NCBI GenBank assembly: GCA_947247005.1
Contig: OX365954.1
Coordinates: 5,038,001-5,102,000 of the forward strand
Direction: 5' to 3'
DNA: 64,000 nucleotides
Origin: Spisula solida
Lineage: Eukaryota; Mollusca; Bivalvia; Venerida; Mactridae
This document shows positions 61,050-64,000 of this stretch, in pieces (the first letter of the stretch is position 1; each line of letters begins with the position of its first letter). The translations under genes were made by a program, and so were the position numbers. The notes beneath the pieces are model-generated. The model saw nothing but the letters and a program-made list of their open reading frames with translations. It did no database searches and was not told the origin of the DNA.

Positions 61050-64000
61050 CACATGTAGTGGTCATACAGTACAACCTCTATAGCTGTCATACAGTACAAC
61101 CTCTATAGTTGTCATACATTATAACCTCTATAGTGGCCATAGAGTACAGCCCCTATAGTGGTCATACAGTAAGCCTCTATATTTGTCATACGGTACCACC
61201 TCTATAGCGGTCATACAATACAACCCCTCTACTGGTCATAGGTACAACCTCTATAGTTGTCATACAGTACAACCTTTATAGCGGTCATAATGTACAACCT
61301 CTATAGCGGGCATACTGTACAGCCTCTATAGGTGTCATACAGTTAGCCTTTATAGTTGTCATACAATACATCCTCTATAGTGACCATACAGTACAGCCTC
61401 TGTAGTGGTTATACAGTAAGACTCTATAGTTGTCATACAGTACAACGTCTATTGTGGCCAAACAGTACAAACTCATAGCGGTCACACAGTACAACCTCAA
61501 AAGTTGTCACACAATACAACAATATATATTAGTCATACAGTACAACATCTATATATTAGTCTAAAGTACAATCCTTTTAGTGGTCATACATTACAACATC
61601 TATAGTGGCCATACAGTACAACCTTTATAGCTGTCATACAGTACAACCTCTATATATTAGTCATATAGTACAACCCTTGTAGTGGTCATACAGTACAACT
61701 CCTGTAGTGGTCATGCAGTACAATCACTTTATATTTGTCACACGTCACAACCTATATAGTTGCCATGCAGTAAAACCTCTATAGCTGTCATACAGTACAA
61801 CCTCTTTAATCGTCACACATAACAACCTTAAAAGTTGTCATACATTACAACAACTATAGTGGCCACTCAGTACAACTCTATAGTGGTCATACATTACAAC
61901 AACTATAGTTGTCATACATTACAACAACTATAGTTGTCATACAGTACAACCTCCATAGTTGTAATACATTACAACAACTATAGTGGCCACACAGTACAAC
62001 CTCTATCGTTGTCAGACATTACAACAACTATAGTGGCCACACAGTACAACCTCTAAAGTGGTCATACATAACAACAACTATAGTTGTCATACAGTACAAC
62101 CTCTATAGTTGTCATACATTACAACAACTTTAGTGGCCACACAGTACAACCTCTATCGTTGTCAGACATTACAACACCTATAGTGGCCACACAGTACAAC
62201 CTCTAAAGTTGTCATACATTACAAAATATATAGTGGCCATACAGTACAGCCTCTACAGTGGTCATACAGCCCAACCTCTACAGTGGGCATACCGTACAAC
62301 CCTTGTAGTGGTCATACAGTACAACCTCTATATTGGTCATACATTACAACATCTATAGTGGCCATACAGTACAGCCTCTACAGTAGTCATACAGTCCAAC
62401 CTGTACAGTGGGCATACAGTACAACCCCTGTAATGGCCATACAATACAACTCCCGTAGTGTTCATACAGTACAACTTCTGTAGTGGTCATACAGTACAAC
62501 CTCTGTTGTGGTCATACAGTACAACTCCCGTAGTGTTCATACAGTAAAACTCCCGTAGTGTTCATACAGTCAACTCCCGTAGTGTTCATACAGTACAACC
62601 CCTGTTGCGGTCATACAGTACAATTCCCGTAGTGTTCATACAGTACAACCTCTGTTGTTGTCATACAGTACAACTCACGTAGTGTATACAGTACAACTCC
62701 CGTAGTGTTCATACAGTACAACTCCCGTAGTGTTCATACAGTACAACCCCAGTTGTGTTCATACAGTACAACTCCCGTAGTGGTCATACAGTACAACTCC
62801 TGTAGTGGCCCTACAGTACAACTCCCGTAGTGTTCATACAGTACAACCTCTGTTGTGGTCATACAGTACAACCTCTGTTGTGGTCATACAGTACAACTCC
62901 CGTAGTGTTCATACAGTACAATTCCTGTAGTGGTCATACAGTACAACTCCCGTAGTGTTCATACAGTACAACTCCCGTAGTGTTCATACAGTACAACCTC
63001 TGTTGTGGTCATACAGTACAACCCCAGTAGTGTTCATATAGTACAACTCCCGTAGTGTTCATACAGTACAACACCTGTAGTGTTCATACAGTACAACTCC
63101 CGTAGTGTTTATACAGTACAACCTCTGTTGTGGTCATACAGTACAACCTCTGTTGTGGTCATACAGTACAACTCCTGTAGTGTTCATACAGTACAACTCC
63201 CGTAGTGTTTATACAGTACAACCTCTGTTGTGGTCATACAGTACAACCCTAGTTGTGTTCATACAGTACAACTCCCGTAGTGTTCATACAGTACAATTCC
63301 TGTAGTGGTCATACAGTACAACTCCCGTAGTGTTCATACAGTACAACTCCCGTTGTGTTCATACAGTACAACCCCAGTTGTGTTCATACAGTACAACTCC
63401 CGAAGTGTTCATACAGTACAACTCCTGTAGTGGTCATACAGTACAACTCCCGTAGTGTTCATACAGTACAACTCCTGTAGTGGTCATACAGTACAACTCC
63501 CGTAGTGTTCATACAGTACAACCTCTGTTGTGGCCATACAGTACAACTCCCGTAGTGTTCATACAGTACAACTCCCGTAGTGTTCATACAGTACATCTCC
63601 CGTAGTGTTCATACAGTACAACTCCCGTAGTGTTCATACAGTACAACTCCCGTAGTGTTCATACAGTACAACCTCTGTTGTGGTCATACAGTACAACCCC
63701 TTTAGTGTTCATACAGTACAACTCCTGTAGTGGTCATACGGTACAACTCCCGTAGTGGTCATAAAGTACAACTCCTGTAGTGGTCGTACAGTACAACTCC
63801 TGTAGTGGTCATACAGTACAACCCCTGTAGTGTTCATACAGTACAACTCCCGTAGTGGTCATACAGTACAACTCCCGTAGTGGTCATACAGTACAACTCC
63901 TGTAGTGGTCATACAGTACAACTCCCGTAGTGTTCGAACAGTACAACCCATGTAGTGTTCATACAGTACAACCCTTGTAGTGTTCATACAGTACAACTGC
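61050..64000. repeat. 25-bp minisatellite, about 118 copies, continuing past the window
   Basis: The unit is GTCATACAGTACAACCTCTA plus TAGTT in the left part (to about 62280). In the right part it becomes GTTCATACAGTACAACTCCC plus GTAGT. The left part is diverged and includes dimer-like stretches with ACATTACAACAACTATAGTG (61840-62230). The right part is more uniform. It abuts the 42-bp array with almost no spacer and is cut by the window end, so full length is unknown. Confidence 0.95.

Overview
This is an AT-rich, gene-poor stretch of animal nuclear DNA, most likely from a mollusc or a close lophotrochozoan relative. The grounds are a gene split by GT-AG introns, an intronless secreted C1q-domain gene of the kind greatly expanded in molluscs, tRNA-derived SINE-like elements, a mariner transposon, several small inverted-repeat elements, and about a third of the window in tandem repeats. 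There are no operons, ribosome-binding sites, rRNAs or CRISPR arrays. Most open frames are either the length expected by chance in AT-rich DNA or run through tandem repeats, and I left them out.

Layout. 1-21.5 kb: a 20-bp minisatellite (0.80-1.61 kb), a mariner-like transposase relic (1.9-2.15 kb), long non-coding stretches, a weak secreted-peptide ORF behind a TATA box (9.35-9.84 kb), a tRNA-type SINE (10.1 kb) and a long-TIR MITE (17.1 kb). 21.5-22.8 kb: a secreted, coiled-coil plus C1q-domain gene. 22.9-24.2 kb: a complete but decayed mariner element with perfect 25-bp terminal inverted repeats. 24.2-30.6 kb: non-coding, with a 40-bp triplicate, a near-perfect fold-back element and a 231-bp MITE. 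30.66-33.03 kb: the 3' part of a split gene for a small, probably GPI-anchored, Thr/Pro-rich surface protein. Its first visible intron carries a Harbinger-type MITE with G and C homopolymers and a tRNA-type SINE.

From 33.6 kb to the right edge the window is dominated by tandem arrays: 34 bp x4, 25/27 bp (35.9-37.1 kb), a 15-kb array of 55/57-bp units with higher-order duplications (40.1-55.07 kb), 42 bp (59.1 kb), a different 42 bp (60.5-61.04 kb), and a 25-bp array that runs off the end (61.05-64.0 kb). Between them lie a SINE (39.5-39.75 kb), an irregular cluster of one 12-bp word on both strands (56.0-57.8 kb) and a cluster of perfect palindromes (60.0-60.3 kb).

No operon-like or defence-like system is visible. 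The two firm genes are both extracellular or surface proteins, but nothing links them functionally. The least explained signals are the dispersed TAACGTATCTGT cluster, the palindrome cluster and the nested duplications inside the 55-bp satellite.
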